In this document: one piece after another, positions 36,971-45,153 of the stretch
How positions within the stretch are numbered: the stretch's first letter is position 1
Layout: each line of letters opens with the position of its first letter
Notes under the pieces: model-generated
Seen by the model: the letters and a program-made list of their open reading frames with translations, nothing else
Databases searched by the model: none
Told to the model about the DNA's origin: nothing
From: Lachnospiraceae bacterium G11
GTDB lineage: Bacteria; Bacillota; Clostridia; Lachnospirales; Lachnospiraceae
Direction: 5' to 3'
DNA: 64,000 nucleotides
NCBI GenBank assembly: GCA_900103495.1
Contig: FMWZ01000004.1
Span: 248,001-312,000 of the forward strand
Translations under genes and position numbers: made by a program

Positions 36971-39085
36971 ATGATGACTAATAAGCTGTATAAATTAATG
37001 AATTGGCCGAGAATAGAAGAGATAATCTACTCTGAATCCAAAAGACCGGGTGAAGTTTTGGGCGCTCATCAGGTTGGGACTTCAACTCTTATTCAGGCCT
37101 TTTTCCCCAGGGCAAAGCGAGTAAGCTTATGTGTCCCTTCATTGGATTATGACAAGAACATGGAACTTGCGGATGAAGATGGCTTTTATGCAGCTTTAGT
37201 GCCGACATACGGCAAATTTGATTATTATTTTCTTGTTAAAGATGTGGATGGCGAATCCGTTAAGGTTATTGACCCCTACAGCTTTGACTCTGTTTTTGAT
37301 GAGAAGGACCTTGAAAGGTTTTCAAAGGGAATACATTATTCCGTTTACAGACTTTTGGGGGCTCATCCAAGAGAAATAAAGGGAGTTAAGGGCGTTTCCT
37401 TTGCAGTTTGGGCGCCGATGGCTCAAAGAGTAAGCGTTGTTGGTGATTTCAATAATTGGGACGGAAGAATTCACCAGATGAACCTTTTAAAGGATACGGG
37501 GATATTTGAAATTTTTATTCCCGGAATAGGAAAAGGTGAAAAATATAAATTTGAAATCAAATTAAGAGATGGTCTTACCTACCTTAAGTGTGATCCTTAT
37601 GCTTTTTGTTCGGAACTGAGACCGGCCGATGCTTCAGTAATTTCAGATACTGATTTTTTATGGCACGACAGTGAATGGCTTAAGAAGAGAACGGAATTCA
37701 AAAATGCAGATCCCTTGTCTGTTTATGAAGTCTATCTTGGATCTTTCCCCGCAGATTTGGGATATAAGGGTATTGCAGATAAGATTATAGAGCATGTGAA
37801 GGATACAGGATATACCCATGTGGAGATTATGCCTGTCATGGAATATACGGATGACAGTTGCCTTGGATTTGATACCTCATGCTTTTATGCTCCCACAGCA
37901 AGATACGGTACTCCTTCAGAATTTGCAGAATTTATAGATAAACTTCACGCGGCGGGAATCGGAGTTATTCTTGATTGGGCTCCTTCTCATTTCCCAAGGT
38001 TATTACACGGATTATCTGATTTTGACGGCTCTAAATTATATGAGAATCCGGATCCCAAGAGGATGTCATACAATGACATTGATGCTTTGAGGTTTAATTA
38101 TTCAAGATTTGAAGTTTCAAACTTCCTGATTGCAAATGGCTTATTCTGGATTGAAAGATATCACGCAGATGGACTTAGAATCCCCTCTGTTTCCAGAATG
38201 CTTTATCTGGATTACGGTAAGGGAGATGGAGAGTGGTCCCCCAATATGTATGGCGGGAACGAAGATCTGGATGCAATCGAATTTATTAAGCATTTTAATT
38301 CCATTTCTCACAAAAGGAACCCCGGCATTATAACAATTGCCGAAGAAAATAGTGCATATCCCAAAGTTACCGCGGCCCTTGATGACGAAGGCCTGGGCTT
38401 TGATTTTAAATGGAATATCGGATGGACCAATGATTTTGTGGATTACATTAAATTTGATCCGTACTTTAGAGCTCATCATCATAACGACCTTACATTCAGC
38501 ATGATATATGCTTATTCGGATCGTTTTATTCTTCCTTTATCTCATGACCTTATCTGTCAGGATGGAATGAGTCTGGTACAGAAGATGCCCGGAGATGAAT
38601 TTGACAAAAATGCCAATTTGAGATTATCTTTGGCATATATGTATTCTCATCCCGGAAGAAAGCATATTTTTATGGGTGAGGATGATGGATTTAATCCATT
38701 GCTTAAGGCTTTAAATGAGCTTTATCTGAAAGAACCCGCATTAAGTGTTCTTGATGATTATTCCGACGGGTTTGAATGGATAAACTGTATTTCGCCGGAG
38801 AAATGTTATTTGTCATTCCTTAGAAAAGGGGAGAATGACAAGGATTTGCTTCTGGTGGTGGCTAACTTTGCCGGAATAGACCAGAAATTAAAAATCGGTG
38901 TTCCTTTCCCGGGAACATACAAAGAGATATTTAATTCCGATGATGTAAAATTCGGAGGTAATAAACAGAGCAGCAATAAGAGATCAAGAAAAGCGTCCAC
39001 AGGAGAATGGGACGGGAGACAATATTTTACAAAGATTGATATCAGTAAACTAAGCCTTATTATTTACAAATTCATGGGGGAATAG
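36971..39085 (+). CDS. GlgB-like protein with lost catalytic nucleophile (probable pseudo-branching enzyme)
   Basis: The 704-residue protein has the full glycogen-branching layout: two N-terminal beta-sandwich (CBM48-type) modules, the GH13 barrel and a C-terminal beta domain. Most landmarks persist: DWAPSHFP, FNYSRFEVSNFL, MLYLDYG, GEWSPNMYGG, FDFKWNIGW and LPLSHD. The nucleophile site, GLRVDAVASMLY in active enzymes, reads GLRIPSVSRMLY, so the nucleophile is proline P405. By position E458 (IAEENS) and D526 (LPLSHD) remain. LSHDEV has become LSHDLI, and after FMGEDDGF about 25 residues of the usual EFxQxxEW...LDW stretch are missing. Branching activity is therefore unlikely; glycan binding is plausible. 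The gap to the next gene, a hybrid kinase, is 6 bases. Confidence 0.88.
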   Translation: MMTNKLYKLMNWPRIEEIIYSESKRPGEVLGAHQVGTSTLIQAFFPRAKRVSLCVPSLDYDKNMELADEDGFYAALVPTYGKFDYYFLVKDVDGESVKVIDPYSFDSVFDEKDLERFSKGIHYSVYRLLGAHPREIKGVKGVSFAVWAPMAQRVSVVGDFNNWDGRIHQMNLLKDTGIFEIFIPGIGKGEKYKFEIKLRDGLTYLKCDPYAFCSELRPADASVISDTDFLWHDSEWLKKRTEFKNADPLSVYEVYLGSFPADLGYKGIADKIIEHVKDTGYTHVEIMPVMEYTDDSCLGFDTSCFYAPTARYGTPSEFAEFIDKLHAAGIGVILDWAPSHFPRLLHGLSDFDGSKLYENPDPKRMSYNDIDALRFNYSRFEVSNFLIANGLFWIERYHADGLRIPSVSRMLYLDYGKGDGEWSPNMYGGNEDLDAIEFIKHFNSISHKRNPGIITIAEENSAYPKVTAALDDEGLGFDFKWNIGWTNDFVDYIKFDPYFRAHHHNDLTFSMIYAYSDRFILPLSHDLICQDGMSLVQKMPGDEFDKNANLRLSLAYMYSHPGRKHIFMGEDDGFNPLLKALNELYLKEPALSVLDDYSDGFEWINCISPEKCYLSFLRKGENDKDLLLVVANFAGIDQKLKIGVPFPGTYKEIFNSDDVKFGGNKQSSNKRSRKASTGEWDGRQYFTKIDISKLSLIIYKFMGE

Positions 39086-39091
39086 ATAACT

Positions 39092-40654
39092 ATGGGCTAT
39101 AGAAGCAAAGAATTCGATTTTAAGGAGATATTGTTATCATCTGCAACGGGATATGTTACCGTTAATGTCACTAAGAATCAGCTGATTGGTGATGTTTATG
39201 AGAACACCTCCAAGGGCTATGTGCCTTGCACCGCAAACTTTGGATTAAAAGAGAATGCGTCTTACACCGGCCTTCTTAATCAGATTGTAAAGAATGACCT
39301 TCTTTCAGACAAAGAGGTGTTTTTGAATGCCTGCAGTCCGCAAACTCTTCTCAAAAACTTCGATAACGGCATTTTAAGACCTGAGACATCCTGTTGGGTT
39401 TCCATTCCGGGAATCGGTAAATACTGTCTGAAACTTTCCTTCTATCTGTACACCGAGGAAGAGGATGTTGTTGCTTTTGTAGTAGCAGAGGATTACAGCA
39501 ATGAGATGGCTCGTGCCGAGAATAAGGACAGATTTATTTTCGACATGTCTCATGATGTCAGAACGCCCATGAATGCCATTATGGGATATACCCAGATGGC
39601 CAAGAAATATATAAATGAACCGAAAAAGGCCCTTGAATGCCTGGATAAGCTGGAACTTTCGGGAGAACAGCTTCTCAAAATTATAAATGATGCCTTTGAC
39701 CTTGCAAGAATTGAATCCGGGAAGGTTGTTCTTGATGAGGATGAGGCGAATATTATTGACTGCCTTGACAGACTCCTTGATATGGTGAAAGAGCAGGCCA
39801 AGGAGAAGAATATCGGCATTCTTATTGATACGGAAGACGTTGAAAATGTCGAGGCCATTTTCGATGAGATAAAGGTCGGAAGAATAGTTTATAACATTGT
39901 TTCCAATGCCATTAAGTTTACTCCCAACAATGGCAAGGTTTCGATTTCAGTTACTCAGAATACAGATTCGTCCACACCTGAGGGCTTTACAAACTATGAT
40001 GTTACCATTTCGGATAACGGAGTGGGAATGAGCCGTGACTTTGTAGACCATCATCTGTTTGAAACCTTCTCCGGTAGACACACAACAACACTTACCGGAA
40101 TTAAAGGCGTTGGCCTTGGAATGAGCATAGCAAAGCGCCTGATTGAGCTTATGAACGGTAAGCTCCTTGTGGATTCGGAACCCGGAAAGGGCACAAAGGT
40201 TACCTGCCGTTTCTGTTTCCGCAAAATTGATTATTATAAAGGCGAGAATAAATCCGCTTCCCATGGCTCATCTATTATGGGTACAAGGATACTTCTGGTT
40301 GAGGATAACGAGCTTAATCGTGAAATCGAGAGAGATTGCCTTGAGTCCGAAGGTATTATTGTAGATGAGGCTACTAACGGCAAAGAGGCGTTGGATAAGA
40401 TCGAAGCCTGTGAACCGGGAACCTATCTTTGCGTTCTTATGGATGTTATGATGCCTGTTATGGATGGCGTTGAAGCCACATTGAAAATCAGGAGTCTTAC
40501 TGATGCGCAGAAGTCTTTGATTCCCATTATTGCCATGACAGCCAATGCCTTTGGTGAGGATAAAGAAAGATGCCTCAAGGCGGGAATGAACGGATATCTT
40601 GTGAAGCCCATAAGAAACGAAAAACTTCTTGAAGTGATAAACGAATTGGTCTAA
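39092..40654 (+). CDS. Hybrid sensor histidine kinase with receiver domain
   Basis: A 520-residue cytoplasmic protein without membrane segments. Residues 1-135 form a PAS-like sensor region. HisKA follows with phospho-accepting H154 (FDMSHDVRTPMN), then HATPase_c with N box NIVSNAIKFTPNNG, D box SDNGVGMS and G box GVGLGMSI. A C-terminal receiver starts at about 400 (ILLVEDNELN) with phospho-acceptor D451, the conserved Thr in MTANA and Lys in VKPI. All catalytic residues are intact. There is no DNA-binding output, so the signal must pass to another protein. It is coupled to the GlgB-like gene and ends before tRNA-Thr. Confidence 0.93.
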   Translation: MGYRSKEFDFKEILLSSATGYVTVNVTKNQLIGDVYENTSKGYVPCTANFGLKENASYTGLLNQIVKNDLLSDKEVFLNACSPQTLLKNFDNGILRPETSCWVSIPGIGKYCLKLSFYLYTEEEDVVAFVVAEDYSNEMARAENKDRFIFDMSHDVRTPMNAIMGYTQMAKKYINEPKKALECLDKLELSGEQLLKIINDAFDLARIESGKVVLDEDEANIIDCLDRLLDMVKEQAKEKNIGILIDTEDVENVEAIFDEIKVGRIVYNIVSNAIKFTPNNGKVSISVTQNTDSSTPEGFTNYDVTISDNGVGMSRDFVDHHLFETFSGRHTTTLTGIKGVGLGMSIAKRLIELMNGKLLVDSEPGKGTKVTCRFCFRKIDYYKGENKSASHGSSIMGTRILLVEDNELNREIERDCLESEGIIVDEATNGKEALDKIEACEPGTYLCVLMDVMMPVMDGVEATLKIRSLTDAQKSLIPIIAMTANAFGEDKERCLKAGMNGYLVKPIRNEKLLEVINELV

Positions 40655-40662
40655 TTATTTTA

Positions 40663-40691
40663 TTGCAAATTTGTTTTATTGCAAGTATAAT
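40663..40691 (+). promoter_or_regulatory. Promoter of tRNA-Thr
   Basis: TTGCAA (40663-40668), 17-base spacer, TATAAT (40686-40691), about 30 bases before the tRNA. Confidence 0.72.
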
Positions 40692-40721
40692 AATTTTCGT
40701 TGCGACATTGTTCGCGATGAT

Positions 40722-40794
40722 GCTGGAATAGCTCAGTCGGTAGAGCACTTCACTCGTAATGAAGGGGTCGAGAGTTCGAGTCTCTTTTCCAGCT
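40722..40794 (+). tRNA. tRNA-Thr (anticodon CGT)
   Basis: Acceptor gctggaa pairs with ttccagc. D arm is gctc-agtcggta-gagc. The anticodon arm cttca/tgaag encloses ctcgtaa, giving anticodon CGU (reads ACG). T arm is gagag-ttcgagt-ctctt. The discriminator base is T and CCA is not encoded. Confidence 0.95.
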
Positions 40795-40798
40795 TTTC

Positions 40799-40834
40799 AA
40801 GTGCCAAAGATATTGATTTTTGGCACTTTTTTTA
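40799..40834 (+). terminator. Terminator after tRNA-Thr
   Basis: Perfect 10-bp stem aagtgccaaa / tttggcactt, 10-base loop, then a T run. Confidence 0.87.
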
Positions 40835-40835
40835 T

Positions 40836-40864
40836 TTGAATTTAACCCTCTGATATGATATGAT
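40836..40864 (+). promoter_or_regulatory. Promoter of argH
   Basis: TTGAAT (40836-40841), 17-base spacer, TATGAT (40859-40864), 36 bases before the argH start. Confidence 0.7.
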
Positions 40865-40900
40865 AAAAACCAGATTTAATAAATTGAGAGGTAACCCGCA

Positions 40901-42277
40901 ATGGCTCAGTTATGGGGCGGAAGATTCACTAAAGAAACCGATAAACTGGTGTATGATTTCAATGCATCCATCTCCTTTGACAGACTGCTTTTTGATCAGG
41001 ATATAGAGGGCAGTATTGCCCATGTCACAATGCTTGGAAAGCAGGGCATAGTTTCCGAGAATGAAATGAAGGAAATTATTGAAGGTCTAAAGGGGATTCA
41101 TAAGGATGTTTCTGAAGGAAAGCTTGAAATTACCAAAGAGTATGAAGATGTTCATTCCTTTGTTGAAGCGAACCTTATAGACAGAATAGGCGATGTCGGG
41201 AAGAAGCTTCATACAGGCCGAAGCAGAAACGATCAGGTTGCTCTCGACATGAGACTCTACGTAAGAAGTGCAATTCTTGAGGTTGATGAGGCTTTGGAGG
41301 AACTTCTTAAAGTAATCCTTGGCATTATGGAGGATAATATTGAGACCTACATGCCCGGCTTTACACATCTTCAGAAGGCTCAGCCCACCACAATAGCACA
41401 TCACTTTGGTGCATACTTTGAAATGTTTAAGCGAGACAGATCTCGCATGAGTGATATTTATGAACGAATGAATTACTGTCCCTTGGGAGCAGGTGCCCTT
41501 GCAGGTACAACTTATCCCCTGGATAGATTCTATACAGCAAAGCTCCTTTCTTTTAACGGACCGACTTTGAATTCCATGGATTCCGTATCCGACAGAGATT
41601 ATGTTGTAGAATTCCTGTCTGCACTTTCTTTGGTTATGATGCATCTTTCCAGATTCAGCGAAGAGATTATTATATGGAATTCTAACGAATACAGGTTTAT
41701 TGAGATTGATGATGCTTATTCCACAGGAAGCAGCATAATGCCCCAGAAGAAGAATCCCGATATTGCAGAACTTGTAAGGGGCAAGACCGGAAGAGTATAC
41801 GGAGCGTTGATGAGCATCCTTACAACCATGAAAGGTATTCCTCTTGCATACAATAAAGATATGCAGGAAGACAAGGAACTGACCTTTGATGCCATTAAGA
41901 CTGTATCGGACTGCATTACCCTGTTTACAGGAATGTTATCAACAATTAAGTTTAACAAGGATATAATGGCCAAATCAGCCATGAAAGGCTTCACCAATGC
42001 CACCGATGCAGCTGATTATCTTGTTAAGAAGGGTATGCCCTTCAGGGATGCCCATGGTGTTATCGGACGACTTGTTTTATATTGCATTGACAAAGACTGC
42101 TCCATTGAGGACCTTCCTTTGGAAGAACTTAAGAACATGTCCGAACTGTTTGATGAGGACATATATGATGCAATCAGTTTAAGGACCTGCGTTGAGAAGA
42201 GAGTTACCGTCGGAGGCCCCGGAATGGATGCAATGAAGAAAGTTATAGATATCGAAAAGGAATATCTTGGTATCTGA
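40901..42277 (+). CDS. argH: Argininosuccinate lyase
   Basis: ArgH (458 aa) splits argininosuccinate into arginine and fumarate. The fumarase-superfamily signature GSSIMPQKKNPD carries the catalytic serine around S277-S278. Other family segments are LWGGRF, HTGRSRNDQVA and the histidine in GFTHLQKAQPTT. argG and the rest of the arginine pathway are not in the window. It leads a long same-strand gene run. Confidence 0.97.
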   Translation: MAQLWGGRFTKETDKLVYDFNASISFDRLLFDQDIEGSIAHVTMLGKQGIVSENEMKEIIEGLKGIHKDVSEGKLEITKEYEDVHSFVEANLIDRIGDVGKKLHTGRSRNDQVALDMRLYVRSAILEVDEALEELLKVILGIMEDNIETYMPGFTHLQKAQPTTIAHHFGAYFEMFKRDRSRMSDIYERMNYCPLGAGALAGTTYPLDRFYTAKLLSFNGPTLNSMDSVSDRDYVVEFLSALSLVMMHLSRFSEEIIIWNSNEYRFIEIDDAYSTGSSIMPQKKNPDIAELVRGKTGRVYGALMSILTTMKGIPLAYNKDMQEDKELTFDAIKTVSDCITLFTGMLSTIKFNKDIMAKSAMKGFTNATDAADYLVKKGMPFRDAHGVIGRLVLYCIDKDCSIEDLPLEELKNMSELFDEDIYDAISLRTCVEKRVTVGGPGMDAMKKVIDIEKEYLGI

Positions 42278-42306
42278 GAAATATATTTAAGAGGAGAGAT
42301 GAAAAA

Positions 42307-43392
42307 ATGAGTGACAAATTACGTGTTGGTATTCTTGGCGGCACGGGCATGGTTGGACAGAGGTTTATAAGCCTTTTGGAGAATCACCCCTGGTTTGAGG
42401 TTGTAACGATTGCAGCAAGCCCTCGTTCTGCCGGCAAAACTTACGAAGAGGCTGTTGGAGACAGATGGAAAATGGATACTCCAATGCCTGAAGCAGTCAA
42501 AAAGATTGTGGTTATGAATGTAAATGAAGTGGAGAAAGTCGCTTCTTCAGTTGATTTTGTGTTCAGCGCAGTTGACATGACCAAAGATGAGATTAAGGCC
42601 ATTGAGGAAGCTTATGCCAAGACAGAGACTCCGGTTGTTTCCAACAATTCCGCACACAGATGGACTCCGGACGTTCCCATGGTTGTTCCCGAAATCAATC
42701 CCGAGCACATGAAGGTTATTGATTTCCAGAGAAAGAGACTTGGCACAACAAGAGGATTTATTGCAGTTAAGCCTAACTGCTCAATTCAGAGTTATGCTCC
42801 TGTACTTACTGCTTGGAAGGAATTTGAGCCCTATGAAGTTGTTGCAACAACATATCAGGCTATTTCCGGAGCAGGTAAGACCTTTAAGGACTGGCCCGAA
42901 ATGGTAGGAAATATTATTCCTTACATTGGCGGCGAGGAAGAGAAGAGTGAGAAAGAGCCCCTTAGAATCTGGGGTGAGATAAAAGACGGCGTTATCGTTC
43001 CTGCACAAAGCCCTGTAATTACCTGTCAGTGTATCAGAGTCCCTGTATTGAACGGACATACTGCTGCAGTGTTTGTTAAGTTCAAAAAGAAACCCACAAA
43101 AGAACAGCTTATTGAGAAGCTTGTAAACTTTAAGGGCGTTCCTCAGGAACTTAAACTTCCCAGTGCTCCCAAGCAGTTTATCCAGTATCTTGAGGAGGAT
43201 AACAGACCTCAGGTATCATTGGATGTCAACTACGAGAACGGCATGGGCGTAAGTGTAGGCAGAATCAGAGAGGATTCTGTTTACGATTACAAGTTCGTTG
43301 GTCTTTCTCATAACACTGTAAGAGGTGCTGCAGGCGGTGCTGTTCTTTGTGCCGAGCTTCTTAAAGCACAGGGCTATATTACAGCCAAATAA
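42307..43392 (+). CDS. asd: Aspartate-semialdehyde dehydrogenase
   Basis: A 361-residue enzyme reducing aspartyl phosphate to the semialdehyde, the branch point to lysine, methionine and threonine. GILGGTGMVGQRF binds NADP. The catalytic cysteine is C158 in KPNCSIQSYAP. The length and the sequence KPNCSIQ place it in the archaeal/fungal-like class rather than the classic bacterial one, which is common in Firmicutes. GAGGAGAG precedes the ATG. Gap to argH: 29 bases. Confidence 0.95.
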   Translation: MSDKLRVGILGGTGMVGQRFISLLENHPWFEVVTIAASPRSAGKTYEEAVGDRWKMDTPMPEAVKKIVVMNVNEVEKVASSVDFVFSAVDMTKDEIKAIEEAYAKTETPVVSNNSAHRWTPDVPMVVPEINPEHMKVIDFQRKRLGTTRGFIAVKPNCSIQSYAPVLTAWKEFEPYEVVATTYQAISGAGKTFKDWPEMVGNIIPYIGGEEEKSEKEPLRIWGEIKDGVIVPAQSPVITCQCIRVPVLNGHTAAVFVKFKKKPTKEQLIEKLVNFKGVPQELKLPSAPKQFIQYLEEDNRPQVSLDVNYENGMGVSVGRIREDSVYDYKFVGLSHNTVRGAAGGAVLCAELLKAQGYITAK

Positions 43393-43425
43393 GTAATAAA
43401 GAATTATTCGGAGGCATTTTATTCG

Positions 43426-45153
43426 ATGGATGAGATTCGTTATAAGCTTGAATTATTAAAGGCTATGAATCAGAAAATCACAGAGACTGAGCGTATGTAC
43501 AGCATGATCTGTGAGACATCGAATAATGCCTTCTTTTATTACAATTATCAGACTAAACAGTTAAACATTCTTGGTAAGTGGAATGATTTCTTTGAATGTG
43601 AACTTAAAGACATTCGTGATTTGCCCAAGTGGGTTAACTGTGTTGATGAACCTTACAGGGCCGGCTTTTCTGATTTTTTGAATATTGAGAAGGACGGCAA
43701 GCTTGATGAAATAATGCAGGCCACCGTCAGAAACGGGAAAAAATGGATTGAGATGCAGTGCTCAATCAATTACAACTCCGTCGGACGACCGACTGATAAG
43801 GTTGTAAGAATTAAGGACATCACAACTTTAAAGAAAAAGAATGATGAGCTTTCATTTATGGCATTTTACGATGCCCTTTCCGGATTGTTCAACAGAAATT
43901 ACTTCGTAAAGAAACTTAAGGAATTTGTTGATAAGGCGGAGAGATGTAATTCCGTTGTCAGTGTCATGATTCTGGATATTGACGATTTCAGAAAGATAAA
44001 TGACGGAATAGGCCTTCTTGTTGGCGATGACCTTATTCAGCAGTTCGGACAGTTCTTGAAGAGTTTGTGCAATGACAATATTATTGCAGGACACTTTAAC
44101 TCCGATTTATTCTGTATTGCAATTTATGATCCCTGTGGATCAAGAAGCGTTGAGACTATTCATAACATTATAAGAGAGCGACTCTCTGAAGGATTTACTC
44201 TCTTAGATGGTCAAAATATTAAAATAACTGTCTCTGTTGGTGTAGTTGAATACCCGGAGGCGGCGTCTACTGAACTTGAACTTATTAACTGTGCAGAAAT
44301 AGTTATGTTTAAGTCAAAGCATCGCGGTAAAGATACCATTTCTTATTATGATGCACGAATCCTTAATGACTTTATAGAAACTGTGGCTTTGGAAAACAAG
44401 TTAAAAACTGCTTTGTTCTCCAACAGCTTTTTCATGTATTATCAACCTCAGTTTTATTCTGATTCAAGAAGAATAAGAGGCGTAGAAGCGCTTATCAGAT
44501 GGCGTGATAACGATGGCAGAATGATTTCGCCTGCCCATTTCATTCCCATTGCTGAGCAAAGCGGAATTATTATTCCTATCGGTGACTGGGTAATGGAGGA
44601 AAGCATAAGAACTTTTGCTGCCTGGAGAGAAAAGTTTGGCTGTGACATTATTCTTTCCATTAACATTTCGGCCATCCAATATAAAAAAGACGATTTCGTG
44701 GACAAAGTCCTTACGGTTCTTAAGAAATACGATGTCCCGTGTAACAATATAGAGCTTGAAATCACAGAGAGTGTTCTGATAGACGATTTTGAGAATGTAA
44801 AAGTTAAACTACTGATTCTCAGAGAGTACGGTATAAGGGTTGCCCTGGATGACTTTGGTACAGGATTTTCCTCAATGTCATATCTTAACGGCTTGCCGAT
44901 TGACACACTGAAAATTGACAAAACCTTTATAGACAACGTAGTTGATGACGAATCAAGCAAAATAATTACAGGTTCCATGATAGACATGGTCAATCGACTG
45001 GGTTACGAGACTATAGCTGAAGGGGTGGAAACCGAAGAGCAATACCAATATCTGAAGGATATCGGCTGCGAAGTAATTCAGGGCTTCCTTTTTTCGAAGC
45101 CCATACCAGGGGAGAAAGTAGAGGAGTTATTGGATGTTTCTTGGGAGAAGTAG
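43426..45153 (+). CDS. EAL-domain c-di-GMP phosphodiesterase with PAS-like and degenerate GGDEF domains
   Basis: A 575-residue soluble protein. Residues 1-140 are PAS-like, ending RIKDITTLKKK. Residues about 143-305 form a GGDEF fold in which the signature reads NSDLF (residues 225-229), so cyclase activity is probably lost. Residues about 320-575 are an EAL domain with E354 of EAL and all expected catalytic motifs: NISAIQ, ELEITES, LDDFGTGFSS, LKIDKTF, AEGVET and QGFLFSKP. It should hydrolyse c-di-GMP, perhaps controlled by GTP bound to the dead GGDEF domain. The end overlaps the next gene by 20 bases. Confidence 0.93.
   Translation: MDEIRYKLELLKAMNQKITETERMYSMICETSNNAFFYYNYQTKQLNILGKWNDFFECELKDIRDLPKWVNCVDEPYRAGFSDFLNIEKDGKLDEIMQATVRNGKKWIEMQCSINYNSVGRPTDKVVRIKDITTLKKKNDELSFMAFYDALSGLFNRNYFVKKLKEFVDKAERCNSVVSVMILDIDDFRKINDGIGLLVGDDLIQQFGQFLKSLCNDNIIAGHFNSDLFCIAIYDPCGSRSVETIHNIIRERLSEGFTLLDGQNIKITVSVGVVEYPEAASTELELINCAEIVMFKSKHRGKDTISYYDARILNDFIETVALENKLKTALFSNSFFMYYQPQFYSDSRRIRGVEALIRWRDNDGRMISPAHFIPIAEQSGIIIPIGDWVMEESIRTFAAWREKFGCDIILSINISAIQYKKDDFVDKVLTVLKKYDVPCNNIELEITESVLIDDFENVKVKLLILREYGIRVALDDFGTGFSSMSYLNGLPIDTLKIDKTFIDNVVDDESSKIITGSMIDMVNRLGYETIAEGVETEEQYQYLKDIGCEVIQGFLFSKPIPGEKVEELLDVSWEK

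Noticed and set aside
40671-40853. A 60-codon open frame across the tRNA-Thr gene
   Set aside because: It covers the promoter, the tRNA and its terminator; the sequence is explained by the tRNA.
41087-41644. A 185-codon reverse-strand open frame within argH
   Set aside because: Antisense shadow of a well-conserved coding frame; no ribosome site and no recognisable protein features.
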